Assembly: GCA_002070215.1 (NCBI GenBank)
Contig: MWCV01000001.1
Location: 102,350 to 166,349 of the forward strand
Length of the DNA: 64,000 bases
Direction of reading: 5' to 3'
DNA from: Chloroflexi bacterium ADurb.Bin180
GTDB lineage: Bacteria; Chloroflexota; Anaerolineae; UBA2200
Shown: one piece after another, positions 25,032-34,429 of the stretch
Layout: each line of letters opens with the position of its first letter
Numbering within the stretch: position 1 is the stretch's first letter
Made by a program: the position numbers and the translations under genes
Notes under the pieces: model-generated
The model's database searches: none
Told to the model about the DNA's origin: nothing
What the model saw: the letters and a program-made list of their open reading frames with translations, nothing else

Positions 25032-27641
25032 ATGACACTGGGCGATGCAGCGCTGGTTGTGCTGGCATTTGCACTCTATGTGCGAACGCTCGCGCCCAGC
25101 GTGCTGCCGGCTGACAGTGGCGAGTTCCAACTCGTATCGTACGTGTTGGGGATCGCTCATCCTCCCGGTTATCCTCTCTACACCCTGCTCGGAAAAGCCT
25201 TCACGCTTCTTCCATTCGGAGATGTAGCCTTTCGGGTGAATCTGCTCTCAGCCGTGATCAGCGCGGTGACCCTGTGGTTGCTCAGCCGCTGCATCAGGCT
25301 GGTAAGCAGCTCATCGCTGGCTGGCTGGCTGGGCGCTGGTTGTCTTGGAGTCGCTTCGACGTTCTGGGCCCAGGCAACGACGGCGAACATTCGCTCGCTG
25401 ATGGTCCTCCTGGTGGCGGCGCAGGTCTATGAACTGCTGGCCTATGAACGCACAGGAAAGCAAGGTCACCTGATTGCTTTTGCCTTGGCGCTGGGGCTGG
25501 GCGTCAGCCACCATAGCTCTATGTTGCCACTCATGCTGCCGTACCTGGCCTTTCTGCTGCTGAGTGCTCACAGAGAGACACGACAAGCGCGGACGTGGTT
25601 TTGGCCAGCCGGGGCATTCGTAGTGGGCCTGGTGGTGCTGCTTTACCTGCCGCTGCGCAGCAGAATGAACCCCGCCTTCGATCCGGCACCCATCCGCACC
25701 CTGGCCGATTTCGCCGGCCACGTGCTGGCGCTGGGCTTCCGTGGGGATATGTTCTACTTTGTTCGGCCAGAGGATTTGCTGGCAAGACTGCAGGTGTTCG
25801 GCAATATTCTGATCCTGCAGTTCCCGTTGCCGTGGCTTTTGTTGGGGTCCGTGGGTACGATGTGCTTACTGCTGGACCAATGGCGGGTCGGCTTGTTGGT
25901 TGGCGGAGTGTTTGGCGTCAATTCGTTCCTGGCGCTGACCTACCGTGCTCCGCAGACGGTAGAGTACCTGATGCCAGCGTATCTGGTCCTGTGCATCGTG
26001 TCGGCATTTGGATTGTGGGAGTTGGTGAGGCGGCTGGAAAAGCGGGGCGTGAGGGCAGCGTGCTGGGGAGCGATGACAATCGTGGTGTTTTGCGGGTTTG
26101 TGGCTCGTTACCCAAGCTATGTTGAGCTGAGCCGCAGCCACGCAGCGCGCAGCTATGCCGAGGGAGTGCTGAAAGCAGCACCGGCAGGGGCTGTGGTGCT
26201 GTCGAACTGGCACTATGCCACGCCCATGTGGTACCTGCAGATGGTAGAGGGGCTCAGGCCTGATGTCCAGGTCCAGTACGTGTATCCAGAGGGGGCGGAG
26301 CCAATCGCCAAGACCTGGCTGCGCAGGATGAGCCGGGCTGCGGCGAAAGGCCCCACATTGGTCACGAACCAGTATCCCGAGTTCCGTAACACCTCCTACG
26401 TCTTGACCCCGGCAGGAGGCGCGTACCTGGTGAGCCAGGGTGAGGCAACCAGGGCACCAGAGGATGCCAAAAGTCTGCAGGTCTTGCTTGGGGAGAGGAT
26501 TGAACTCATTAGCTACACGGCCAGCCCCCTAGCCCTGGGCGCTGGAGAGACAGTGGCTGTGCGTGTGTACTGGGCTCCGCGGGTCAAGCTGGACCGCGAC
26601 TATTCGGTCTTTGTGCACCTGATTGGTGAGGGTGGCGTACCAATTGGTCAGGGGGATACTCGCCATGCGGCTGCCCAGTATGAAGTAGGGCAGATGATTC
26701 TGGACGAGTACCATATTCCCCTCTTGCCCACAGTCCGCCCTGGGCGGTATCAACTGGTAGCCGGGGTGTACTTTTCTCCGGTCGAAGGCGGGTGGGAGCG
26801 CCTGGTTACCGCCGATGGCCGTGACACGGTACCACTGGCCATGGTGGAGATCACCCCGTCGATGGTTGCGCCAGTAACCCGGCACAACATTCAGGCACGG
26901 TCATCGCTGGGGTACACGCTGCTGGGCGTAGATTATGATCGGAGCGTGGCGGACCGGTTGCGGGTCTACTTGCACTGGCGCGCGGACCGGGACTCGAGTT
27001 TAGCGCCAGAGGTAGTTCTGCGGTCACAGGGCAACCTAGTTGCTACAGCGGCACTGCCGCTGGTTTTGCCGGGCGCATGTTTCTCCACTGTCAGTGATGT
27101 GACCGCGTCGGTCACGAACGTTGAGATCGAACTGCGGGTACCAGCGGAGAACGCAAGCGGGATGTGGTGGATGCTGGGAGGTGTGCCTGTCGGTCATCGG
27201 CTCACTTTGCCTGCAGCGGCAAGTGATAGCCGCTACGTGCCGCTGGGTGGCGAAATGGTTGTGGTAGGAGTCACCTTTCCGCGTCAGGTGGTGGCTGGGA
27301 AGGCGATGAAGGTAGAATTGCGTTTCCTGGCAGCCCGACCCATTGTGAACGACTATACCGTATCCGTCTCTCTGAGCGGGCAGGATGGGGTATTCTGGGC
27401 CCAGCATGACGGGACACCGGCGATGGGCGCCATCCCTTCTCTGAAATGGATCAGGGGAGACAGAATCAGAGACGAACACCGGGTAATCGTGCCGGCTGCG
27501 GCGACTGGCGCCGGCCAGTTATGGCTGACTGTGTATGACGCCTTCACTATACAACCGTTGGCAGTGCTGGACGAGAGACTGGCCCGGTTGGGGCAGGGAA
27601 CAAGGCTCGAGCTCGGCTCAGTCGAGGTTGGCCAGAACTAG
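25032..27641 (+). CDS. DUF2723 membrane glycosyltransferase with C-terminal beta-sandwich modules
   Basis: An 869-residue protein. The N-terminal region has LAPSVLPADSGEFQ and GIAHPPGYPLYTLLG, the hallmark of DUF2723 (TMEM260-like) GT-C glycosyltransferases, with the Asp-Ser-Gly-Glu as likely metal or donor site. About ten membrane segments end near residue 360. The extracellular C-terminal half contains three beta modules of the type DYSVFVHL...PGRYQLVAGVY. It probably transfers a sugar from a polyprenyl donor to an external acceptor. The ATG at 25032 lacks a ribosome site; a CTG at 24963 lies 8 bases after AGGAG. Confidence 0.8.
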   Translation: MTLGDAALVVLAFALYVRTLAPSVLPADSGEFQLVSYVLGIAHPPGYPLYTLLGKAFTLLPFGDVAFRVNLLSAVISAVTLWLLSRCIRLVSSSSLAGWLGAGCLGVASTFWAQATTANIRSLMVLLVAAQVYELLAYERTGKQGHLIAFALALGLGVSHHSSMLPLMLPYLAFLLLSAHRETRQARTWFWPAGAFVVGLVVLLYLPLRSRMNPAFDPAPIRTLADFAGHVLALGFRGDMFYFVRPEDLLARLQVFGNILILQFPLPWLLLGSVGTMCLLLDQWRVGLLVGGVFGVNSFLALTYRAPQTVEYLMPAYLVLCIVSAFGLWELVRRLEKRGVRAACWGAMTIVVFCGFVARYPSYVELSRSHAARSYAEGVLKAAPAGAVVLSNWHYATPMWYLQMVEGLRPDVQVQYVYPEGAEPIAKTWLRRMSRAAAKGPTLVTNQYPEFRNTSYVLTPAGGAYLVSQGEATRAPEDAKSLQVLLGERIELISYTASPLALGAGETVAVRVYWAPRVKLDRDYSVFVHLIGEGGVPIGQGDTRHAAAQYEVGQMILDEYHIPLLPTVRPGRYQLVAGVYFSPVEGGWERLVTADGRDTVPLAMVEITPSMVAPVTRHNIQARSSLGYTLLGVDYDRSVADRLRVYLHWRADRDSSLAPEVVLRSQGNLVATAALPLVLPGACFSTVSDVTASVTNVEIELRVPAENASGMWWMLGGVPVGHRLTLPAAASDSRYVPLGGEMVVVGVTFPRQVVAGKAMKVELRFLAARPIVNDYTVSVSLSGQDGVFWAQHDGTPAMGAIPSLKWIRGDRIRDEHRVIVPAAATGAGQLWLTVYDAFTIQPLAVLDERLARLGQGTRLELGSVEVGQN

Positions 27642-30600
27642 CGCTGGTCTATCTCCTGGGGCAGCAGCAAACGGTCCGCAGAGATGGTGAACGACGAAGG
27701 CGCGGTGACGGGCAGTCGCCTCTGCGGGTCATAGACGCCGAGCGCGAGTGTGTAGCGCCCGGCAGGCACATCATTCAGGGACAGGCGCACTGTCTGCGTT
27801 ACGACCTCATCGGGTACCCACTGTGCTGTTGGATGATCCACTTCCCCAATCAGGGTATCCTGCTGCGTGGCGATCCTCTCTGTGGCCAGATCAAACAGAT
27901 GTACAAAGACCTTGTAATCGGTGTTCATCAGGCTGAGGGACTGCCAGTACAGCGTCAGGGTGATCTCGGCTCGATTGTGTTGCAGGTCGTATCCGGCGAG
28001 GCGAAGCTGGCCTCCATAGTCAGCACTTGCGGGGTGCTGTAGAGGCGGAAGCTCAAAGTTGCGCTCGGGTGTTGATACCTGCACTGTCTCGGACAGCGCA
28101 GAGCTGCCCAACACGGTATCGGACTCGTCCAGGACCTCGACGATGAGCGAGTAGGTACCGCTGGGGAGATTCCGGTCAAGAAGCAATGCACAGTGCTGCT
28201 GAATGACGCACCCTCGAGGCCACTGAGAAGTAGGGAACTGTTCTGCGAGTGGAGCCAGGCGGCTGGCCACGACCGCACCTCCCTGATCTCGCAGAGAGAG
28301 GCGGGCGTGGACATCAGCGGGGAGCAAGGCCAGAGTCCCCCATTTTAGCCAGGTGCTGAGCTTTTCGCCGCTGCGCAGAGCGCTTGCCTCAAGGTGACTT
28401 TCCAGCAGGACCAGTCCAGGAGCAAGAAGCGGAGCTGCCGGTAGACTATCCCTCACCGTTGGCATGGTCAGAGCGACGTTGGGAAAACTGGCCGCGCCCA
28501 CCGGTGTCAGGGACGCAGACTCGTAGAGGGTTACGTCGAGAGTATAGTTGCCAGCCGGTGGAGTGCCGTCGTCCACAGGAAGCAGATAATGGTCCCAGAC
28601 TAGCTCGCCGGGACGCCACATGCTCGTGGGATAGAAACCGTACCCCGGCTGTACATCCAGGCGGGCTACTTCGTGTGCTGTCGAATCCCTCAGCCGCAGT
28701 GCTACTTTGTAGTTGTGAGGGATGCTGGACCGTGTGCTCCAGGTCAGCCTCACGTCTAGCTGCCCGGCGACACGCTGGATAGCCTCTACATCGACCAGAT
28801 GAATGTTGTCTCCGAACCCTGCCGCGAAATGGCCCTTATCTGGATCGAGATGCAACGCGTCGATGTACACTGGGATAAGATACGTCGTTCCCAGCGTCTC
28901 GCCTCGTGAATCGACCGGGCGGATCGCGGTGCCGTTCAGGCGCAACTCTAGTCGCAACAGGTAGAGACCACGATTGATATTGGTGGGAACCACGAGAACG
29001 TGCTCCATCGTTCCGGCCAAGAGAGGCGACGAGCTCTCTGCTATCTTGACCGGAACGTCGAACAGGTGCCAGGCAGGCGTGACTAGATCAAGCGCAACGA
29101 TGGCCGGCTGATTGGTGACGTTGCTCCAGCGAGTGGTGACTGTCAGCAGTTCTCCGGCGCGGACACTGGTAGAAGACTCCGCGTAGCTGATGAATCTGCC
29201 GACACCGGGGAAAGCCACACCATCAGGGTTGTGGTGCAGGTAGGGCACGCGGTCGAAATCCATAGTCAGGTCTACAGGGGCCTCTGCTGAATCGGCCGGC
29301 AAGGGCCGTGTTGAAGGCTTCGCCGAATTGGAGAGGAGAGCCAGGCCGAGCCAAGACACACAGACCAGGCTGCCAGCGAGCAGCTTGCGGAGGGTAGAAG
29401 GATCGTGCCGGGCAATCCATATCCAGAGAGCCAGGAGTGCCACAACGGCTGCCGCAGAGGCCAGCTCCGCGACGAGGCGATTCCTAGTTCTGCCCAGCCA
29501 GAGGTGGATCTGATGGGTGCCCTCGGGCAGCGACAGGCCAATGTAGCCCAGCCCGGGCAGTTGCTGAATGGGTGCTTCGCGACCGTCGACGCTGGCCCGC
29601 CAGCCCGGGAAGTAGTAGATCTGAAAGGCCAACAGGGCATCGGTCGTTGCGACAGAGGTCCGCCAGGTTTCGGACGTAGCAGAGCTGTTGAGCAGTGCAA
29701 TCGCGTCTGCCTGACCGTGCAGCACCAGCGGGGCTGGTCTGATGCCCGGTGAGAGAGTTGCCTCCGAGATGAATGGCCGTGGATCGACGGAACTCGGCAG
29801 CCAGTCGGCCCGTATCGTTGTTCCTATGTTGGCGGTAAAGTACTCGTACTGGGTGAGCCTCTTCGGCGTCACCTCTTCTTCGCGAATCAACAGCGGTTCC
29901 GGGCGCAGATTGCCCATTGCGCTGGCCAGCGTGGCTGCGCCAAGAATCAGAGCAAGCGTCCACCGTATGGGCTGCCGCCTGGGAACCAGACCCGATGCCA
30001 GTATCCCCGCAGCGACTGCCTGTACGGAGAGGAAGCGCCACGGGAACTGAACCATTGGCAGGAGAGGTAGCTTTTCCCACACGCGGCTGGACCAGGGTGT
30101 GATCATCCAGGTGGAAAGCGCCAGAAGCAGCACGGCGTAGGCATCACCGAAATCAACGCGCCGTGTGCGCAGCCACCGGACCGCGATGCACACCACGCCA
30201 GCAACAACGAGCAGTGCCTGCACCAGCCCCATCCGGAATGGGTTGGCCTCGGCAGTGATGCCATAGTCAAAGAGCCAGCGGAGCTGTACCAGGTTGGTGC
30301 TCCGAAAATGCTGTGCATAGTTAAAGTAACCGGTAGTCATGTCCTCAAGGGACACACTGTATCTCTCGAGAAGCGCCGGAACCCAGAACCAGGCGCTCAA
30401 CAACAGTCCACCTGCCATTGCTGCTGCCGCGAGGAAGAGGGCTCTGAGACGAGTGCCTGGTTCTCCTTTGTGAAGGAGCAGCAGAATGTAAAGCAGTAGA
30501 AACGGCGTAAAGATGAATGCAGAGAGGTTGTGGGTCAGCATCAGGCCAGCATAGGACAGCGCAGCGACGGCCAGCGTCGGGAACGTGCTCCTCAGCGGAC

Positions 30601-31168
30601 GAAGAGAACGCAATCTGCTCAGCGACAAGAAGGAGCAAAGGATGAACGGGTAGAAGACAAAGGCATAGAACTCGGACAGAGAGTCGCCGCGCACATAGAC
30701 ATTGACCAGGTGGAAAGGGGCACAGCCATAGGTCAGGGAGCCGATGAGACTCGCCAGCTTGGACCGGCCCAGTTGCTTGAGCAGCGAGTACATCGCCAGC
30801 CCAGCCAGCACAAAGCCCAGAGCCTGTGTGAACTTGATAGAGAGCAAGTAGCCGAGCCCGGCGAGCTTGAGCAGTGCAGCAATGTAGTAAGGCAGTGAGG
30901 CGTAAAAGTTAAAGAAAGGATACCCCAGCCCGTAGGCAGCCTGGGGCATCCATCGCACCGGGAAAATGCCGTTGCGGAGATTGACCGCCAGTTGTTGCAG
31001 GCGAATGAGCAGGAATGGGCTGTCGCCGCCAGCGCGAGTATTAACAATGCCGCTCCCAAGGAGGAGCGGCATTGCGGGGAGCAGAGACAGAAACAGCACC
31101 GGTCCCCATTCGCGAGCCAGGGGAGACAGGCGCGCCCCTACCTTGCGGACCGGGGCAGTCATGCTCAT
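27638..31168 (-). CDS. Very large PTPS-related membrane protein with repeated C-terminal beta modules
   Basis: A 1176-residue protein. About 12 hydrophobic segments fill the first 560 residues, with GGDSPFLLIRLQQL and LGYPFFNFYASLPYYIAALL, the pattern of the membrane family called 6-pyruvoyl-tetrahydropterin synthase-related, probably a GT-C-like fold. The remaining 600 residues lie outside and hold three or four beta-sandwich repeats (for example DYKVFVHLFD...PAGRYTLALGVYD). The start overlaps the stop of the upstream surface protein gene (ATGA). Its stop shares the CTAG with the convergent DUF2723 gene. It is probably part of surface polysaccharide or protein glycosylation. Confidence 0.72.
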   Translation of the reverse strand: MSMTAPVRKVGARLSPLAREWGPVLFLSLLPAMPLLLGSGIVNTRAGGDSPFLLIRLQQLAVNLRNGIFPVRWMPQAAYGLGYPFFNFYASLPYYIAALLKLAGLGYLLSIKFTQALGFVLAGLAMYSLLKQLGRSKLASLIGSLTYGCAPFHLVNVYVRGDSLSEFYAFVFYPFILCSFLSLSRLRSLRPLRSTFPTLAVAALSYAGLMLTHNLSAFIFTPFLLLYILLLLHKGEPGTRLRALFLAAAAMAGGLLLSAWFWVPALLERYSVSLEDMTTGYFNYAQHFRSTNLVQLRWLFDYGITAEANPFRMGLVQALLVVAGVVCIAVRWLRTRRVDFGDAYAVLLLALSTWMITPWSSRVWEKLPLLPMVQFPWRFLSVQAVAAGILASGLVPRRQPIRWTLALILGAATLASAMGNLRPEPLLIREEEVTPKRLTQYEYFTANIGTTIRADWLPSSVDPRPFISEATLSPGIRPAPLVLHGQADAIALLNSSATSETWRTSVATTDALLAFQIYYFPGWRASVDGREAPIQQLPGLGYIGLSLPEGTHQIHLWLGRTRNRLVAELASAAAVVALLALWIWIARHDPSTLRKLLAGSLVCVSWLGLALLSNSAKPSTRPLPADSAEAPVDLTMDFDRVPYLHHNPDGVAFPGVGRFISYAESSTSVRAGELLTVTTRWSNVTNQPAIVALDLVTPAWHLFDVPVKIAESSSPLLAGTMEHVLVVPTNINRGLYLLRLELRLNGTAIRPVDSRGETLGTTYLIPVYIDALHLDPDKGHFAAGFGDNIHLVDVEAIQRVAGQLDVRLTWSTRSSIPHNYKVALRLRDSTAHEVARLDVQPGYGFYPTSMWRPGELVWDHYLLPVDDGTPPAGNYTLDVTLYESASLTPVGAASFPNVALTMPTVRDSLPAAPLLAPGLVLLESHLEASALRSGEKLSTWLKWGTLALLPADVHARLSLRDQGGAVVASRLAPLAEQFPTSQWPRGCVIQQHCALLLDRNLPSGTYSLIVEVLDESDTVLGSSALSETVQVSTPERNFELPPLQHPASADYGGQLRLAGYDLQHNRAEITLTLYWQSLSLMNTDYKVFVHLFDLATERIATQQDTLIGEVDHPTAQWVPDEVVTQTVRLSLNDVPAGRYTLALGVYDPQRRLPVTAPSSFTISADRLLLPQEIDQR

Positions 31169-32448
31169 AGGCGCTTACGCAGGTAACGAACTCCGAATGG
31201 CAGCGACACAGCTATCGCCGCGAGCAGAATGCCACTGATCTGATACAGGGAGCGACCTGCACCTTGCAGCAGCGGTGGAGGGGTTGGCGTGGCGGTAGGT
31301 GTGAGGGTAGGTCGCGCGGTAGATGTGGCTGTTGGCGTGGGGATAAAACGCGCGCCAAGCTCAACCATGGTGCGGCCGCCAGGAACAACTGCCGCAGCCC
31401 AATCATCTGGCACAGTTGACAGGTAGCCCGGGGGATTGTGGCGCTTGAGATAGTACGTTCCTTCGGTCAGGTTGCCGAGACAGTAGGGCTCACTGAGGCC
31501 GTCAGTGGTGTATCGTTCCAGCTCCAGCAGAGCGCTGTCAGAGAACGAGATGGTCGTGCCGGCGACCAGAGGCTCACCTTCGTCTCTGCGGCCATTGCCG
31601 TTCGTGTCCTCAAAGCTGGTCACGCAGAGGCTGCCTGGCAGAGGCGTCGGCGTTGCCGTGGGGGTTGGCGACTCGACAGGCGTTGGTGTCACGGTGGCCG
31701 TTGGGCTGAGGGTTGGAGTGGGGCTGTCCTTGGGCGTGTTGGTGGCCTTGGGTGTGGCGGTTGCCGGCCGCACCGCGGTCAGGCAAATGTCGTCCCAGTA
31801 CGAGTCATTGAACTGGTCGCGAAACTCCGGCTGACCCCTCAGGAAGACAGTGATAGTGCCGGCTTGGGCCGTTGCCTTCACTTCGAGGTGCAGCCAGGTA
31901 TTGTACTCCAAAGATGCCGGTGACCAGACGACGTTGGGTGAGCTCCAGTCCGTGCCACCGTATGGATCGATGCCGATGTACACGCGGTAGTTGCCCGGCT
32001 CGACAACCGTGTCTGGGTTGGGATCCTGGCTGCTCCAGGCCTGGACCCACGCGGACAGGGTGAGCTTGCTGCCGGCAGGCAGCTTGACCTGCTGCAGAAT
32101 ACCCGCGTTGTGTGTGGCATAGGTGCTAAAGAACTTTTGTGCCCAGTTGCCGGAGTGAATGCGCCTGGTGCCATGACGCGCGGCCTCCTCTGGCTTGTAC
32201 TCCGGCCGACGGTAGAAGCCTTCATTCTGGCCCGGGCCGTCCTGATACCACGGGAACCAGCCGTTAGCCACGGATACTTCGCCAGCACCGCGGTCCGAGA
32301 AGCCCTCCTCAAAGCCAGGGTTCACCAGCACGTTGCCGGAACAGCCTGCCTGAGACAACGGTTGGCTGACCGCCGACAGGGGGGACAGCAGCCAGGGAGC
32401 AAGGAGAAAGACGAGCAGGCAGACTATTTTCCAACGGTTGGACATCAA
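31165..32448 (-). CDS. Anchored surface protein: NPGFE beta domain, Thr/Pro linker, SdrD B-like domain
   Basis: A 427-residue exported protein. A signal peptide (about 1-32) is followed by a beta-sandwich domain (about 38-225) that starts NVLVNPGFEEGF and includes IGIDPYGGTDWSSPNVVWSP, similar to carbohydrate-binding modules. A Thr/Pro/Val linker (about 230-270) leads to an SdrD B-like domain (SFEDTNGNGRRDEGEPL, a calcium-binding repeat). A second linker and a C-terminal membrane helix with a basic tail (RYLRKRL) anchor it. The first domain is paralogous to the protein at 36496. It is upstream of and overlapping the large membrane protein gene. Confidence 0.8.
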   Translation of the reverse strand: MMSNRWKIVCLLVFLLAPWLLSPLSAVSQPLSQAGCSGNVLVNPGFEEGFSDRGAGEVSVANGWFPWYQDGPGQNEGFYRRPEYKPEEAARHGTRRIHSGNWAQKFFSTYATHNAGILQQVKLPAGSKLTLSAWVQAWSSQDPNPDTVVEPGNYRVYIGIDPYGGTDWSSPNVVWSPASLEYNTWLHLEVKATAQAGTITVFLRGQPEFRDQFNDSYWDDICLTAVRPATATPKATNTPKDSPTPTLSPTATVTPTPVESPTPTATPTPLPGSLCVTSFEDTNGNGRRDEGEPLVAGTTISFSDSALLELERYTTDGLSEPYCLGNLTEGTYYLKRHNPPGYLSTVPDDWAAAVVPGGRTMVELGARFIPTPTATSTARPTLTPTATPTPPPLLQGAGRSLYQISGILLAAIAVSLPFGVRYLRKRL

Positions 32449-32468
32449 GGGATAGCTACCTCCATGGT

Positions 32469-32497
32469 TTGGACTGACAAAGTGCCGCGATTATACT
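32469..32497 (+). promoter_or_regulatory. Promoter of the glycosyltransferase gene at 32512
   Basis: TTGGAC (32469-32474), a 17-base spacer, TATACT (32492-32497). Transcription would start near 32504, so the ATG at 32512 would have a leader of only about 8 bases, too short for a ribosome site. It overlaps the alternative ATG at 32464. Confidence 0.5.
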
Positions 32498-32511
32498 CCC
32501 TGGCAACATCC

Positions 32512-34386
32512 ATGACAAACGGCTTGCTCCACAGAGATCGACAAAAGTGCATTGTTCTATTCGTCGTCGTGTTGGCAGCGTTCCTTCTGCGCACCTTTCG
32601 CCTCGCACGGCAGCCGCTGAGCTGGGACGAAGGCTGGAGCATTGGCTTGAGCTCTCTGACTCTGACGCAGATCAACCGCATCACGGCCCTGGATGTCCAC
32701 CCGCCTCTCTACTACTACCTGCTCAAGGCGTGGCTGCGGATAGCCCACACGGAGTGGTTGCTGCGCTTGTCATCGGTGGTGGCGGGGCTGTTGGTTGTGC
32801 CGTTGGTGTATGTAGCCGGCAGGAGCTGGGCCAGGCTGGCCGATGAGGATGCAAGTTCGACTGCGGTTGGAATCTTCGCCGCCTTGGCTGCTGCCGTATC
32901 TCCCTTCTTGATCTACTATTCGCAGGTAGCGCGCATGTTTGCCCTCTGCGCGATGCTGGTGATGCTCAGCACCTTCTTTCTGTTGGAGGCGGCACGAACC
33001 AAGTCGGCTCGTCTCTACCTGGCCTTTGTGTTGAGCGCTGCGGCCGCGCTGCATACCTTTTATTACTCGGCGATGGCTGTGGCAGCAGTTGTCCTGTATG
33101 TCCTGCTCTTGCGCCGACGCCAGTGGAAGGCGATTCTTCTCTCCACCATGGCCGTTGTGCTGCTGTGCCTGCCGTGGCTGAGCGATGCTGTGCCGCCTAT
33201 GTTGTCGAGAGTGGGTAGCCGCACCGGATTCGCCTTTGCGGCACGGGACCTGGTTCAGTTCTGGGCTGATGGCATCTACGGTCTGGTGTTCGCCTACGGT
33301 GCCGGCTGGGGTGCGGTAGTTGTGGTGGCAGGGTTGACTATCCTTGCGGTGATGCTGTGTGAAGACAAGCGCGCAGCGGGACGAATGCTTCTCTTGCCAG
33401 TAATGGCAATGGCTCTGGTGCTGGTGGCCGTGTCACTGGGGGCCAAGGCGCACATGTTCGCGGCGCGCTACCTGATCCCGGCCAGCCCCTTTTTGTGCCT
33501 GGTTCTGGGATGGTCGCTGGCGACCTGGTGGCAGCGGTCCAGAAAGCTGGGGTTTGTGGCGCTGCTGCTGATGCTTGTTGCGGTCAGTCCGACCATCTCG
33601 TCCTATGTCTATGCCAAGCCCTATGAGGTCTCCGGGTCCTTCGATCCAGCCGCGGATTACCGCTTCTTGCAGGGCAAGACAACGCCGGATGATATTGTAT
33701 TCTTCAACATCCTGAGCCTGGCAGGGCAGTATGAGCGGCTGCGTACGCCAAATGATCCGCCCTGGTCCTTCGTGCAGCGGTGGGACCCGGTAGTCGAACC
33801 ACTACAACCCGCCATTGCGGAACGAGTGCTGCCTGCCTCACAGCGGCACGAAAGGTTGTGGTTTGTTCTGTACAAAGGCACTGTCGCGGCGAACCTGGAG
33901 CTGAAGGAGTGGCTGGATCACCACCTGTACCCGGCGTTTGGACAGTGGGGCGCCGACACGCTCTATGTGCTCTATCTCTCACCCCGGGGCGACCTGCAGG
34001 AAGCTGCTATCAGAGCTACGTTCGCTGAGGGTATCAAGCTGGAGACAGCCCAGTATACCAAGCGCGCTGATGGCGGGGGCAGTGTGGGAGTAAGCCTAAC
34101 CTGGTCAGCCACAGACAAGATTGAGCGTGAATACAAGGTGTTCGTCCATCTCTATTCTATAGATGGAAGACTGGTCGCCCAGCACGATGCAGTGCCCGTC
34201 AACGAATTGCGCCCTATGCCGTCATGGTCGCCTGGTGAGGAGATTGTCGACCACCATGGTCTGTGGGTGCCAAAGGATACACAGGGACCGCTGCGGCTGG
34301 TGGTAGGCATCTATGACCCGCAAAATGGCACGAGGCTGCGTCTCGAAAACGGCGAGGACACGCTGACGCTGGGCGTGATGGACTGA
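32512..34386 (+). CDS. ArnT/PMT-like membrane glycosyltransferase with C-terminal beta module
   Basis: About 624 residues from ATG 32512 (640 from ATG 32464). The N-terminal pattern RQPLSWDEGWSIGLS and ALDVHPPLYYYLLKAWL is that of GT-C glycosyltransferases of family 39/83, where the first Asp-Glu coordinates the metal ion near the polyprenyl-linked donor. About eleven membrane segments run to residue 380. The C-terminal extracellular module has EYKVFVHLYSIDGRLVAQHD and LRLVVGIYDPQNGTRL, the same as in the neighbours. It should add a sugar to a surface glycan or lipid. It diverges from the surface protein gene at 31165. Confidence 0.78.
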   Translation: MTNGLLHRDRQKCIVLFVVVLAAFLLRTFRLARQPLSWDEGWSIGLSSLTLTQINRITALDVHPPLYYYLLKAWLRIAHTEWLLRLSSVVAGLLVVPLVYVAGRSWARLADEDASSTAVGIFAALAAAVSPFLIYYSQVARMFALCAMLVMLSTFFLLEAARTKSARLYLAFVLSAAAALHTFYYSAMAVAAVVLYVLLLRRRQWKAILLSTMAVVLLCLPWLSDAVPPMLSRVGSRTGFAFAARDLVQFWADGIYGLVFAYGAGWGAVVVVAGLTILAVMLCEDKRAAGRMLLLPVMAMALVLVAVSLGAKAHMFAARYLIPASPFLCLVLGWSLATWWQRSRKLGFVALLLMLVAVSPTISSYVYAKPYEVSGSFDPAADYRFLQGKTTPDDIVFFNILSLAGQYERLRTPNDPPWSFVQRWDPVVEPLQPAIAERVLPASQRHERLWFVLYKGTVAANLELKEWLDHHLYPAFGQWGADTLYVLYLSPRGDLQEAAIRATFAEGIKLETAQYTKRADGGGSVGVSLTWSATDKIEREYKVFVHLYSIDGRLVAQHDAVPVNELRPMPSWSPGEEIVDHHGLWVPKDTQGPLRLVVGIYDPQNGTRLRLENGEDTLTLGVMD

Positions 34387-34429
34387 CTCTGCCTCAGCAG
34401 GGCCGGAGCGAGAAAGGCCCACATGCGGC

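Noticed and set aside
34401..34421. GGGCC/GGCCC hairpin as a terminator between convergent genes
   Set aside because: The stem is only five pairs and no T tract follows on either strand.
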